A stretch of DNA of 64,000 nt from Symsagittifera roscoffensis (lineage: Eukaryota > Xenacoelomorpha > Acoela > Convolutidae): assembly GCF_963678635.1 (NCBI RefSeq), contig NC_087071.1, positions 26,337,378 to 26,401,377 of the forward strand. The letters run 5' to 3'. Within the stretch, counting starts at the first letter, position 1. Every line of letters begins with the position of its first letter. A model generated the notes under the pieces. The model saw only the letters and a program-made list of their open reading frames with translations, searched no databases and was not told the DNA's origin. The position numbers were made by a program, and so were the translations under genes. Shown piece after piece: positions 30,651 through 42,439 of the stretch.

Positions 30651-31965
30651 GTTTCGCTGTAAATTGTACTTGATTGAATTGTTATTGAAGTTTTTTGGTG
30701 TACTGCTTCTATAGTTTTGATTTTGTCGATTTGGATTCTGCGAATTGTTTCGATATGGTGACTGAGAGTAGTTTCTTGATCTGTTTTGATAATTATCATG
30801 TCTATTTCTTATGTTAACCCGTGATCTATAATTATAACTTTTTTATATTGCTTGTTGCTGGAGTAATTCTGTGCTCTATTGTTAGAATAATTTCTGTTAC
30901 GATTGCTTGAATAGTTTTGGTTTCGGTTATTTTAAAAGTTTCGTGGTTGCTCATTAGAGTAGGATCTACTTCCAGGTTTTGAATATGAATAGTTGCTATT
31001 ATACTTTGAGCAGTTACTTCTGTTAGAAATTGATCTTGGATAAATGTCTCTGTACTCAATATTCTGTCTGTTTGATCCACTGTATATTTTGTGATTATTT
31101 TGTGAATTTCGTCTATCAGATGATCTTCCACGAACAATATTGCAAAAAAGGGGGTTGCAGTCTGTTATTTTCATAGCTAATTGGAAATGGTTTTCCTGAA
31201 CTGTTATAAATTTGAATGTTTTTGTCAGGTAAGTTTCGATCTTTTTTCATGAGTTGGTAGAAGGATTTATTTGGTTTTTATTTAATGGTCGATTGAATTT
31301 ATCTTGTTGTTTTTGTCTGCATTCAGCAATACTGTGCCCGTATCTGGAACAAAAGTTACATCATTTTTTGAACAATGTTTTTATTTTAAAGTTTGGGTTT
31401 TTTTCATATTTGTTCATAATTTGAGTTATAGTTTCGGCTAAATTGCTATCTGAGTCTTGGATATTACTTAAGAGTGAAATTTTTGCTCGGTTTTTTTTTA
31501 ATTTAAGGTTTTAACTATTCTGTTTCCTCTAATTTTATAGTAATTTCGGCTGGCTTTTCTTTGTCTAGTAAATTTTGAAAGTCTGATTCTTGAATTGACG
31601 AAAGATGTGATGTCTTTTTTTTATTTTTCCTAAATGTGATATAGGTGTCGGTATGAGATCTTCTGTCAATTTTGTATTTTTTTATCATTTGTATTGAGAG
31701 AATAAACTTTTCGAACTAGAGTTTCGATTCCTATGGCGAGTCGTTTTATAGTTTCCATTGGGAGTCTACGAATTTCATTGCATGAGACTTTTTGATGTTG
31801 TTTGTTTCGTTCAGAGCCAAAATTGTTTTGAAAAATCTCTAATAATTCATTTCCAATCAGATTATATTTCTATGGGTAAGACTGAAATTCATTTTTGGGC
31901 TGCATCGTCGAATGCAGTATGTATCAGTGATGTGCGCCAATGTGCCCAGTTTTGGTGAAGTGATG
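30651..31965 (-). pseudogene. gag: Decayed gag of the older relative
   Basis: Contains the Arg/Ser-rich tail (31174-30932 is one open piece), the zinc-knuckle region near 31320-31350 and the Gag core near 31700-31960, in the same order as the giant element. At the site equivalent to the giant element's TAG the codon is sense. Homology stops near 31965 and resumes in ORF1, removing ORF2. Confidence 0.8.
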
Positions 31966-32184
31966 CCGTATTGGTTGATTCCAATTGTATAGTCATACTG
32001 GTTTGCGAGTATATGAGTTTATTATTCGGCGTTTGCTTTTTATGGATAATGCTGTTGTGGCTTCTGATTCGGAAAAAAAATCTTTGGTTGTCTACTGGGT
32101 TATTTTTGTTTGGTCGTGTATTAAACTTGAAAAAACTTGAAGTATCTGTATTGCAGTTGAGTCAGGTTCCAAAACTGCGTTTCG

Positions 32185-32369
32185 TGCTCTGGAAAATTTT
32201 GATTTAATTTCTGTTTTTGTTTTGTGATTATTGCCTTTTTTGTTTGTTTTTTGATCCATTGTATCCTTTCTTTTGTTTATGCGATGTAATTACAAGATCA
32301 TATCTTTCTTCATTAATTAAACAAATATGAGCTTTTATTGTTTGCTTGCTTACCAAATTATCTCTTGAC
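32185..32369 (-). pseudogene. Remnant of ORF1 in the older relative
   Basis: An ATG at 32369 opens a frame aligned with ORF1 of the giant element, including N-L-x-x-K-Q-T-I and Y-D-L-V-I-T-x-H, and then breaks. This shows ORF1 predates the split of the two elements. Confidence 0.65.
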
Positions 32370-33597
32370 ATAAGTGTAAGAGTGATTAGTGCAAAAACTA
32401 AGTGATAGATTTTTATTTCCTAAACTGTAGGTCCTTACAGTTTTTGTGAGGTTATCCTAATTCTAGGGGATAGATTGTCGTGAGTAGACGAGTCTTACTT
32501 AGTTAGGGTTTCGATTTGTGATCGAGGGTTGGGGAATATAAATCAATCTACAAGATTCAGGGGTTTTAGTTCTTATCAGTTTTAAGATGTGCTGTAGCTT
32601 GGGCCAATTAGGAGGAGTGGTTCAAGTGAAAGATGAATTACCAAAGGTGAAGTCTCCATTGTTTACCCTATTTAAAATGCTTAGTTTTTGAGAAGAAAAC
32701 TTCACCTAGTCCTGAATCGTTTGTAAGTTTGATAAAGAGTGATTTTTAATTAGTTTTAAGATAGGGGAAAAACAAAATTATTTAAAGGATCCAAGGAAAG
32801 CCTTGCTGATCAATTATTCAAAAAAGTTTGAAATTGAAATTCAATTGAAAATTGAAAAATCTAAAAACAACCCTGATGGTCGGGTTGAAAAAAATATATA
32901 GATTGAATTTAAACAAAAACAGCTGTTGACAGGGATTGAATGAAAAATTAAAGGATTTTTAAAGGTTAGAATTTACAATTTAAATGAGATTATTTCTTGA
33001 TTGATTTTGTGCTATGTTTTAGATGAAGAAAGAAAGAAGCGTAGTTAAGGAAGACAGAAATTTTCGAGAAGCAGGGAAATTTTTATAATTTTGATAAAAA
33101 TAATTTAAATAGCTTTAGTAACTAAATTTTTGTATTTTTCATTCGATTACTTTTAAAATTATAAAGTTTTTATTGTTACTGCAGATTAAAAGTTTTTATA
33201 GATTAAATGACTGATCTAGATTAAATGACTGATCTATGTCGGATTGGTAACTTTTTGAATATTGTTTATACATCAATGAGAGCTTTGGAATGAGTCTTAA
33301 TGCTCCAAGTATTTTAATTCATATTAGTGAATGAAAATGTACTGCATTGATGATTTTGTAGAGAAAACATCGTTGCAGTCTGCTTTTTCGTTTGAAGATG
33401 TATAAACTTGGTCTGCTCTTTGGGTTGTGACCTGGTGTGAGCTTGATTTCTCGTTTGAGTTGAATAGACGTGGAATCGAGAGAATTATTGAGACGTGGAA
33501 GTAAGCTAATTAAGATTCCAATGCTGTTTAAATTTTGTGGTGTGTTTTTGGATCTTATTTCTTCTTTTGTTATCTAAATCTAAATTTGAAAAAGTCT

Positions 33598-33620
33598 GTT
33601 CGAGACTCTTGGTCGCACCA
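33598..33620 (-). promoter_or_regulatory. Primer-binding site of the older relative
   Basis: In sense TGGTGCGACCAAGAGTCTCG, two bases from the LTR, as in the giant element. Confidence 0.75.
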
Positions 33621-33622
33621 GA

Positions 33623-34012
33623 TGAGTTAAAGTCCGGGGTGGCTAACTCATAGAGTAATTTCGGATAAAATACACCGTCTGTTCGTCACGGTATCTTATT
33701 TTCGACCGGATAGATTCGTGCAACTTCTTAGTCTAATACCAATCCTAATCTTACTCTTATATCTCCTAATCTCAATGCGTCTAGTGTATACTGGTATTTG
33801 CAAGGTTTCGAATCAAGAACTATTCTGAGGAAGAGCAACTGTTTGCTAAGTTGAAATTATTCTGCTCTGGTTGAAACTGTAAATAGTTTCAGCCTTGCAA
33901 ACTATTGTAAATGTTAGTTATGGATCATGATTGGTTAGTTCTAAATAATTTACAGAGATAGATTATCAAGAATATAATATGATAATAATTTCTTGTTTTG
34001 GAACTGGTTCCA
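33623..34012 (-). repeat. 5' LTR of the older relative
   Basis: 390 bp with TG...CA ends, followed by ATAC at 34013-34016. It retains a near-perfect hairpin word, GAAACTGTAAATAGTTTC, at about 33871-33888, at the position of the GCTGAAATTAC hairpin of the giant element's LTR. Confidence 0.85.
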
Positions 34013-34016
34013 ATAC

Positions 34017-34772
34017 CATACTATTTTGATATTCCTACGCATTTATGATTAATTTGAAAATCATATACAAAGGAAGAAGTTTTACTAAAGGATTTCTGCC
34101 ACCACCATAATGAAAAATTTAAACGGTTAAACATGCAATTTTCTACCTAGTAATTAGTCTCCTCCTTTTTCAGAAGGGGGAACAAGTAAAAGATGTCCAG
34201 TTGGCACGATAGTTAACTTACCAATTTCAAGCGAATGTTGTCAATATTTACTGTTATGTGAATCCATTAGCTAGTCTGTAAAACTAATATGTATGTCAAT
34301 TTGGGTAGGAAGCGAATTTTTTTACTCCCTATGTCATTTCAATATTTTTCGACAAAAAAGAGTTGAGCTTTAACAATTTGGACTTTGGGCCTCATCTTGC
34401 GTATGTGTTTTGCAAAAATTGGATGTAAGTCAGCTAAAATCTTTCGCATTAACTGTTTTTTACTGCAATAATTTATACCTGCATCAATTGTTCCTACTTT
34501 CGAAGAAAGTGACGGATTATTTAAAACAATTGTTGCCCTGAACTCAAACTTAAAAATATATTTTAACTGTGATCGTTTTTGGTTGAGTTATTGATGTTTA
34601 AAAAAGCTCGATATATTTTGTACTATTAACGAATAGGTGGAATAATCCGTCTTAGAAATCAATTTTTTCAAACCGAACACTACTGCATACTTTAATGCGC
34701 TGATACGAGCAATCTTGTTTTCAAATTTAAGATCAACGAAAATTGATATGCACATCTACCCAGCACCAATGT
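34017..34772. repeat. Intergenic DNA including dispersed repeat copy 2
   Basis: About 34490-34725 matches 20790-21215 in blocks, ending in CTGATACGAGCAATCTTG. The rest is AT-rich without gene signals. Confidence 0.45.
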
Positions 34773-35018
34773 TTAAGAACGGGGATCCACAGTGGTGTTT
34801 TCCCTTCTGCAGGTTTCGATGCACTTTTCGTATGAGCTGTACATGTTGAGTCGTGGTGGATAAGGACAAATGCCTTCTTCACAGTCGTTGACTTCAGGAA
34901 TGAATTCGAAGAATCCGCGCAAACCACAAAGGACTTGCTCCTCTGATATTTCACAATAAGTACTGTTCACGTGACGCCGTTCAACTTTAAGACCAGAAAA
35001 CGTCCAGTTATTTATCAA
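34773..35018 (-). CDS. Kunitz/BPTI-type domain, probable last exon of a secreted inhibitor
   Basis: The reading has six cysteines. The first two are eight residues apart and the last two three apart (C-I-E-T-C), with G-F-F-E-F-I-P after the second and N-M-Y-S-S-Y-E-K-C before the fifth, matching the Kunitz framework (R-x-F-F/Y-Y; N-x-F-x-S-x-x-E-C). Spacing between the third and fourth (four residues) is shorter than in classical members, and the residue after the second Cys is Gly, so protease inhibition is uncertain. The Met in this frame is probably not the real start: TTTTCTGGTCTTAAAG upstream of the domain could be a splice acceptor. It ends at a TAA. It lies just outside the inverted-repeat element at 35041. 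Confidence 0.6.
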   Translation of the reverse strand: MINNWTFSGLKVERRHVNSTYCEISEEQVLCGLRGFFEFIPEVNDCEEGICPYPPRLNMYSSYEKCIETCRRENTTVDPRS

Positions 35019-35040
35019 AATGACTTATTTAATTGAACAT

Positions 35041-38000
35041 AGTATTAGATGTTCGAGCCGATCACAGGCAAGGGCGGGCATGGGAGACCCCATGTATTAA
35101 CATACGTTATAGGTTTCCGGTCTCTCAGGCTATGTATTAATGTTGGTTATAGAGCTTTTAAGGTAATAGTATGTGAATAGAACTGTAAATGTTTCAGTGT
35201 TTGTGTAATGTCAACAAAAAAATTTCAATGATTTTTGTGTAGTTTTCGGAAAAAAATTGGCGCGCGTTGTCTAATTGGTAAATATCAATAGCGTATTACA
35301 TTTAGATTGTAGTATAAAGATAATATAGGGTGTTTTTTATTCATGGTATTTCATTGGAAAGAGTATTAGCACAAAAATTGAGGTTTTTCCCAATTTCTTA
35401 TGCACAAACTTCAAAACGCGAGTTGATCCAATTTGAGCTATAACATGTTTTATATGGTGTTCTTATTACTTAACGCAATGCTCTATCTTTCTAAAACTAT
35501 GCTGAAACCTACTGAAACGAAGCTGAAATATAGCTAAATTTTCCGAAAACTCGGAAAAGTTGTCTTTATAAACAAACTTTGAAAACTTTTACGTATAAAC
35601 CTTTCAAAGTAGATCCAGCATCTGTTCAAAAATTATGTTTTTCACATTCTACACAAACATTTCATAATTTTTTTTGTGCTAAAGGATATCTCTCTATTAA
35701 ACAGCATCAATTAAACTGATTAATTTCAGCAGTTATTTTTTTCAAATTTTCCTTAAAAAAATCCATCATTCGATTCTACCTTTCAATTTTTTGAAGATAA
35801 ACCGACACTTTTTTGAAAGAGTCAAAATTAAAGTTTTTTTATCCAAATCTGAACTAATAAAAAAAGTTTGAATTTAGACTAAAATACGGTAAACTCACAT
35901 TTGACTCAAGTCTTTTTCTATCACAATTACACCCTAGCTTTATATATGAGAGATTTTTGAAGGAAAATTGCGTCTCAAATTTTAAAAAATGAATCTGTTT
36001 TCGACAAAACTTCTTAAACTTGAGTAGAACTGCCTATTTTACTAATAGTTTATACTTGTTCTTCTGAATCATCTGTGCAAGTACCGAACGAACCTTGTTA
36101 AATCTCTGAGTTGCCTTCACATTAGTACTTTATAATAACTATTCCTCGACAATTTAGTAATTTCATACCTTAAAAGCAAGTTTCTGATTTGTGATTCAGC
36201 ATATAAATTCAAAAAAAAAATCACTTTTGCTTCAATATCCTGAAAAAAAGCAATTTGTGGGAAATTTTTATCAATTAACATCTTGATCATTTTTTTTCTC
36301 CGAAGTAGGTTTTTTTTCAAAGAAAGTCTCCTTAAAACCTCTGGATTTTCGCTAAATTTTTTTATTTTACCAAATAATAAAATAAACTCCAAATTTTTTC
36401 ACCTCACTATCATTTCTTGTTAAAAGTGTGTTGGATTCTTCACCCACAAATTAAAATCTGAATTCAAGCAATATTTTTTCAAAATTTCTAAATAAAGAAA
36501 AGGAATTCAAGATCACTTTTCCAATAATACTCTTTTTTTCCTCTCTGCTTGATCTAGCACCTTTCAATTGGTTTCATTTGAATTTTAAAAGTTTCAAAAA
36601 GTGATTTTTAGATGTTGAAGTTTTTCAGTACAACGATCGCTTGCTATCCAGAGCAACAAAATAGCACCAGAAATCCACATTTGAACCACATAAAGGTATT
36701 AGCCTAATTTTACCCTTAGTTTCCACTTTTATATGGTTTTTAGTGCATGTTTTTCAACAGTACAGCAAAATTATTCAAACAATTATTATTTCTGTTTCAG
36801 TCATCAAAATCTTTCTGATATAGTTGAAAAACAGTAAAAACAAATTGGGAGGTTTGAAACAAAAACCTCCAGTTATTTTTATAAAGCTCGCTACCCAATG
36901 AAAAACAAATTTAAAGGCAACAAATTACAAAACACAAAAATGATAGCTAAGGCAAACAATTCAATTAGTCGACGTTTTATAAATATCCAGTACTTTTGTA
37001 CATTTTTTAACAAATAAGTTTCCAGTCAATAATTTGACTTTCATATTTTTAGTGCACTATAAGCAAAACTTTATCACAACAGTGTCCCTCAAAACTGCTA
37101 CCTTTGAAGTTATAACCGTAGATTGAAGGTTTTTGATTCGGTTTTCTTGAAAAATTTCATGACAATTTGAGCTCGATTATTGCTAGAGTTGGTTTTCTCA
37201 TCAATCACAAACTTCAAACAAAAGCATAAGTGAAAGTTCAAGTGTTTTGATTAAAAATTTGTATTGCAACCTTTATTTTTTGCATCTCGATAAAATTTGT
37301 ATATATTTCTAAACAGTTTTCAGACTAAATTTTTTCGTTAAAGTGTACCAGTTATGCTATATTCTCTTAGTGGTACATTTGCTTCACTTGCTTCTTAAAG
37401 CATAATTTTGACAAGAAGAGTGAGTGGAGTTTTTTTTCTTAGCATGAAAAATCAGTTCCTCGCCACTTCAATGCAAAAAAAATTACCTTCAAAAAATTTT
37501 AAAACACCACAGCATTTAGGCTGTCTTGAAGCATCTTTACGTATAAAGTTTCAGCCGGACTCAAGACACGTAACTCTATGGATTCTGTTCAATGACGGCA
37601 TCTCAAGTAAAGAAAAACTTAGGATAAAAAACGAAAATGGAGACTTCAAAACTCCACACAATTTGTGGAATATTTGAACCAACTTTTGAAAGAAGTATTG
37701 AAAGAGGTATTGTGTTAAAGCAATATTGTGAGAGAAATATTTTGTTAAGCAGTTATTTGACAAGTAAGAAAAGTCAGAAGGAGGTTAATTCCAATTGGTG
37801 AAGCTAAATGAAACCTCAACCAATTAGAATCGAGACTTCTTTTTAAGTTTGTTATCCATTTTAATGTCACTATAGTTTAGTTTTACTTTTGATGGAAAAC
37901 TTATCTATTGTGATATTATTCAAAAATAGTAGAGCACTCCATCCCAGTCAAATTTTTTTGATATTAGACAACCAGATTGAAGTGTTCGCTCACTTTTCAC

Positions 38001-38080
38001 AAAAGATTTCTGATCAGAATAAAACTTGATTTTTTCTCCAAACATTTTGTCTTTATTTTGTTGAAACGACCACAAAAGCT
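35041..38080 (+). repeat. Left inverted arm
   Basis: Inverted partner of 42440-45438. Near the tip is CATGTATTAACATACGTTAT, repeated in diverged form about 40 bases on. Part of the arm (about 37560-38100) recurs as direct copies at 38440-38640 and 38890-39510, so the arm has also been internally duplicated. Confidence 0.7.
37408..37677 (+). pseudogene. Decayed ORF in left arm, mirrored in right arm
   Basis: An 89-codon frame whose end (S-R-H-V-T-L and F-N-D-G-I-S-S-K-E-K) has a counterpart on the minus strand at 43225-42947 (S-R-H-I-F-F and L-S-D-G-T-S-T-K-E-R), and a third, direct copy at 38923-39150. Similar peptides in three copies suggest a once-coding segment. No function is recognised. 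Confidence 0.4.
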
Positions 38081-40990
38081 GTTTTATTTTCCATTACCTA
38101 ATGTTTTTTTGTTTTACATGCAAAAAGTTCAACATACATGCAAAAAGTTAAATTGAAAATTAGTAGCCGAAATTTTTAAAATTTTAAACCCTAACTTTGC
38201 AAGAAAATTTGTTGGAAGTTTCACGAAAAAGGAAAAAACATTGAAAATTTTTTTGCAAGCTACAAATTTTTTTCGAAAGTTTTTAATTAATGAGTAAAAA
38301 ACTTGAATCATTTGTTGCAAATTGCAATAATTATAATGATTGTTTCAGTAAGTACGCATGCAAAAAATCAAATAACAAATTACATCTTGCAATTACCGTT
38401 CACTCATTTTCTAATAATTTAAGAAAGTGTGATTTTAATAACCAAAAACAGTGGAGCACTCCATCCCAGTCAATTTGTTTGATATTAGACAAACAGATTG
38501 AACTGTTCGCTTACTTTTCACAAAACATTTTTTTTCCAATTATTTGTTTTTTTTTCTCCAAACATTTTTTTTGTCTTTATTTTGTTGAAACGACCACAAA
38601 AGCTGTATTATTTTCCATTACCTATTTTTTTTGTTTTAATAATAAAAAACAAAAAACAATCCCATATCTCAAATTATGTGATAAAAATTTGTATTACAAC
38701 AAACGGATGAAACAATAAATAAAAAATCAACTCTATTTATTTTCGCATTTTTTAAAATCAAAAATGATAATTTTTTCTAGTTCATTATAAATTTTTGATT
38801 GAATTCTTGGCTAAACAAGACAAAATTTACATAAATTGAGAATGAAATTGATTTATGAGTCCTTGAGACTTGATTGACTTGTTCTTCTTAATTTTGCTTT
38901 AAAGTCTTTTGTGTAGGCTTTTATGCTACGCTTCAGAAAAGTTAGAGAAAATCAAATTCAATTACCAAACACAAAAATCATCATAAAACTTAGCAATCAC
39001 TCATTTTGCATTCTCAATAAACATAAAATCTCCCAAGATTTAAGACAACTCTCGAGACAACTTGTTTCAATGAGAAAACTTAATATAAAATACGAAAAGG
39101 GAGTCTTTAAAAACCCCAAAAGTTTTGTGGGTTATTTAAACCAACTTTAAAATTATCGATTGATAGTGCCAGAAAAAAATTTTCTGTTAACCAATTTTTT
39201 TGACAATAACAAATATCGGAACGCAATTAAACCCAATTGCAGTAGCTAATTCAAATCCCAACCAATCAGAGTCCAGAATTTTATTTCAAGTTCAAAACAA
39301 TTGAGCTTGACTTATATAGAAACTTTCACCCATTATAATATCAACCAAAAACACTTAGAGCATTCCTTCTTAATCAGGTTTTTTGATATCAGACAACCAG
39401 AATGAGTTTTTTAGAGAAATCTTAGAAAACATTTCAGATCAAAATAAAGCAAAAAACTTTTCTCCAAATATTTTGTCTTCATTTTGTTGATACAACCACA
39501 AAAATATGTTGCAAACGGCGTAGGAGTCAGTTTTCTTATATAAATCCGCAACTCTCTGCAGTAATGGACAATGGCAGCTGCTGTGAGTCCAGCACTTGTC
39601 AACTTTTATTCAGATTTGAATGAAAAATGTTTTTAGATTGCTTCTTGATGCTTCTGATCACATGCAAAAAGTTATATTGAAAACTAGTAGCCCAAAATTT
39701 TTCTCAAAGAATCTCACATTCTAGTAAACAAGAAAAAAAGCTACGCCAAAGAGTTCGGCAAAAATGACAAGTTTTCCTTAATATCAAATAAAAAAAGAAT
39801 TCCTTGAAAATAAGAACTCGAATAATGAAACAAAGGTTTCAATTGCAAATAATAGAACCTAATTTACGATTTTTTTTTAAAAAAATGGCTCATTTTGACA
39901 TACTTTAGAGAAATCCAATTCAATGATTTAGTCCAATAAAAGTTGCTCTTCCTAGTTTGTGAAAAATTGAAAATTTTTGTGATGGAAGGTACAAAACAAA
40001 CATTTAGCTCAACAGTAAAAATTGGTAAATGCTGAAAAAAAACATTGTCTAGTAAATTGGGAAGAACATGACAAAGAACTCAAAAATTGTCGTCAGTGTA
40101 AGATAAAAAGTCAGTTTGCATTGAATCGTCGTTAATTGTCAGATGATACGGCTAACCGAAATCAAAATACTTTTATTCAGTTTATTGTTCTAGAACAAAA
40201 CTGAAAGAACAACTATGTACAGCTCCATATCCATCAATCAAACAATCAAAGCTTTTCAACACATACAGTTTTTGTTTTGATTGTTGTACTTTGCAAATGC
40301 TGAACCTAAAGTTTGAGATTATGAGATTTATTTCTATGATTACCAAAAAAGTCTCTCATAAACAATCTCCGAACTTGTCGTTTCCTTGCAATGCTTGAAT
40401 TTTTTTCTGCTCCTTGCCATCTAAAATTCTGTTGAACTGCTCGGCTAAAATTATTTCGTGATAAATGTTTTGATATCTATCTACTTTTTGAAAAAATTGA
40501 CCGAGAGAGGTTCTTTTTTAAGTTAAAAGACCTTGCATTTCTTCGAAGAACAAAAAAATTGAAAGCAGAAATGAAAGACTTTTGGATTACTGTTTTTTTT
40601 AGTAAAATTCATTGGAAACAGAAAAAAGTAAAGATTTATCATTATAATATGGATAAGTGTTGAGTAGAGCTTCAAAGATAGCGGCTGCTGTCTGCAAAAA
40701 CAATTTTTGCTAAAATTGGGTATTTAAAATGGAAAAAAAACGTCTATACAATTTCTGTATTTTGAAACTTTTATAAAATATTCCAGTTTTGTTACTACTT
40801 CGATTTATTGAAATCATGACAGCTCATACTGTTTCCTTCGGCTCATAAAAATGATCGCAGTCATTTTTGTTTCTTTTCTACTAATCAATTTCCTCTTCTA
40901 TTCAAAAATTCGAAAAAATTTCCATTTTCAAAATAGTTTTTTTGGGACAAACTCAAAATCCCCATCAATCTTACTTGGAAAAACTAAGGA
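38081..40990. other. Left-central part of the inverted element
   Basis: Contains the direct copies of arm sequence at 38440-38640 and 38890-39510, sharing CACTCCATCCCAGTCAA and GTTGAAACGACCACAAAAGC words. Otherwise AT-rich with many stops; no further protein similarity is seen. Confidence 0.45.
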
Positions 40991-40999
40991 CAAAGGATA

Positions 41000-41415
41000 T
41001 TAGCAATCCGGAATTCTATCATTGACGATGCTGAAAACTTTGAATTCATTCCCAAATTGAAAAGCAATAATGGCGGAGAGTCAACAATGGATCAGGAGCT
41101 TGCTATCTGTAATGAAGTATATGACATTGCATCCTACAATAGCGACAATTCTCTATCACAACCAAGAAGTACAATGTCAGGAATCCATCCTACTTTCAGA
41201 TAGGTTTCTTCACTGCAAAGAAGAATGACAATATGGAACAAGTTGCCTATGTCAACTCTGCTTTGAGTAAATTCAAAGATTTGTTTCAAATCTCTGGAGA
41301 CTTCATGTTTGTTGATATTTGTAAAACTCATAGAATGTTAAGCTTTTTGAATTTGATGTGTTTTGTAATTGAAATATTTAATGCCTCAGAACAATTTGGA
41401 CTCTTCGAAGTGTAG
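41000..41415 (+). pseudogene. Fragment of an element gene, paralogue of 63709-63300
   Basis: Two in-order pieces separated by a frameshift share with the minus strand of 63709-63300 the words A-I-R-N-x-x-I-x-D-A-E-N, E-S-T-M-D-Q-E, K-K-Y-N-V and V-A-Y-V-N-x-x-L-x-x-F-K-x-L. The frame breaks fall at different places in the two copies, so both decayed independently. The gene lies a similar distance from the shared terminus in each element. Function is unrecognised; by position it could be a virion or replication protein. Confidence 0.6.
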
Positions 41416-42439
41416 CGAAAGAGTTAAAAACAAGTGATTATAAGAAAATTTGTGTTGAATCAATCAATAAATCTCTTGACTCATAAAGCATGTTTAAATT
41501 TGAGTTGATTTTCTATATTTTGTTGAAAAAAGGACAAAAAAACGAAAAGTGCATGCAGTTATAAATTGTTTAAATAAAATTTTAAACAATCTCAGATAGC
41601 ATTAGATAAGATTTCAAACAATATTTGATATTAGCAGAAGAAAATATCAACTTTTTGTTAAAAAAAGCAAAATAATGCCGAAAGAACATTTAGTTCTTAT
41701 TACTTGTCCGAATTTCATTCTTTGTTAAATAATTTTCTTTTTTTTATTAGAGACTTTGATTAAAAGTTCTCAAATCATAAAAATAAGGCAACTGATAGGT
41801 AAGAGTGAAAAATAATTTTATGTGATTCTTATTACAAAAGAAAAGGAAAAAAGTAAAAAAAATGAAAAAATTTTATTCAAAAACGCTGGTGTTTCCACGT
41901 TTGTGAAATTTTTTTTAGTCAGAAAAAAAGTTCTATCAAAATATTATTTCCACTGTCTGAAGAGACTTTTGTCAGGGTTATAGCTAAATTGCTAGATACA
42001 AAACAAGAGCGATGGACTGATGATATTGATAAAAACGCATATAGAAACACAGTGAATTCGATAGTTTTTCTTCAAAAGCAATAGAAGATATTTGAGAGAA
42101 GAACATTACTGCAGCAAAGTTTTTAATAGGAGAGTTTATTCATATTGATTGGTCGAGCTGTAAAAAAAACTCTGAAAATGCTTTCAAAACAAAAAATGGA
42201 GACCAGTAACATCAATTCGGCTAGTGTATCGATTTGAATAATCATTAATAAGATAGGTTTGTTACACTATCTTGCGACGTACATAGAAGATTTTTTTTTT
42301 CGGAAAATTTACTGAAATAATTTCCGGAAAATTAATAGAACTTGCATTCGGTACCAAAAAAGTATTGTAAAACATAAATGTTCGCTGAAATCCTACTTAT
42401 CCACATCTCTTCGGTGACAAAGATTTATGTTAGTTGTGT
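41416..42439. other. Right-central part of the inverted element
   Basis: AT-rich, broken reading frames. A partly open plus-strand stretch near 41990-42180 has no recognisable motif. Confidence 0.35.

Larger units (their letters stand above)
25916..34016 (-). mobile_element. Old deleted relative of the giant element, with ATAC duplications
   Basis: LTRs at 25920-26316 and 33623-34012 are similar to each other and to those of the giant element but differ at many positions and by indels, so this insertion is much older. ATAC flanks both ends. Inside, in sense order, are a leader, the start of ORF1, a jump past ORF2 into gag, a gag tail, an unrelated stretch at about 30070-30650, a decayed protease-RT-RNase H block, and a jump from within pol to the non-coding 3' region. 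Most of integrase, all the env-block ORFs and most of ORF2 are absent. Confidence 0.9.
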
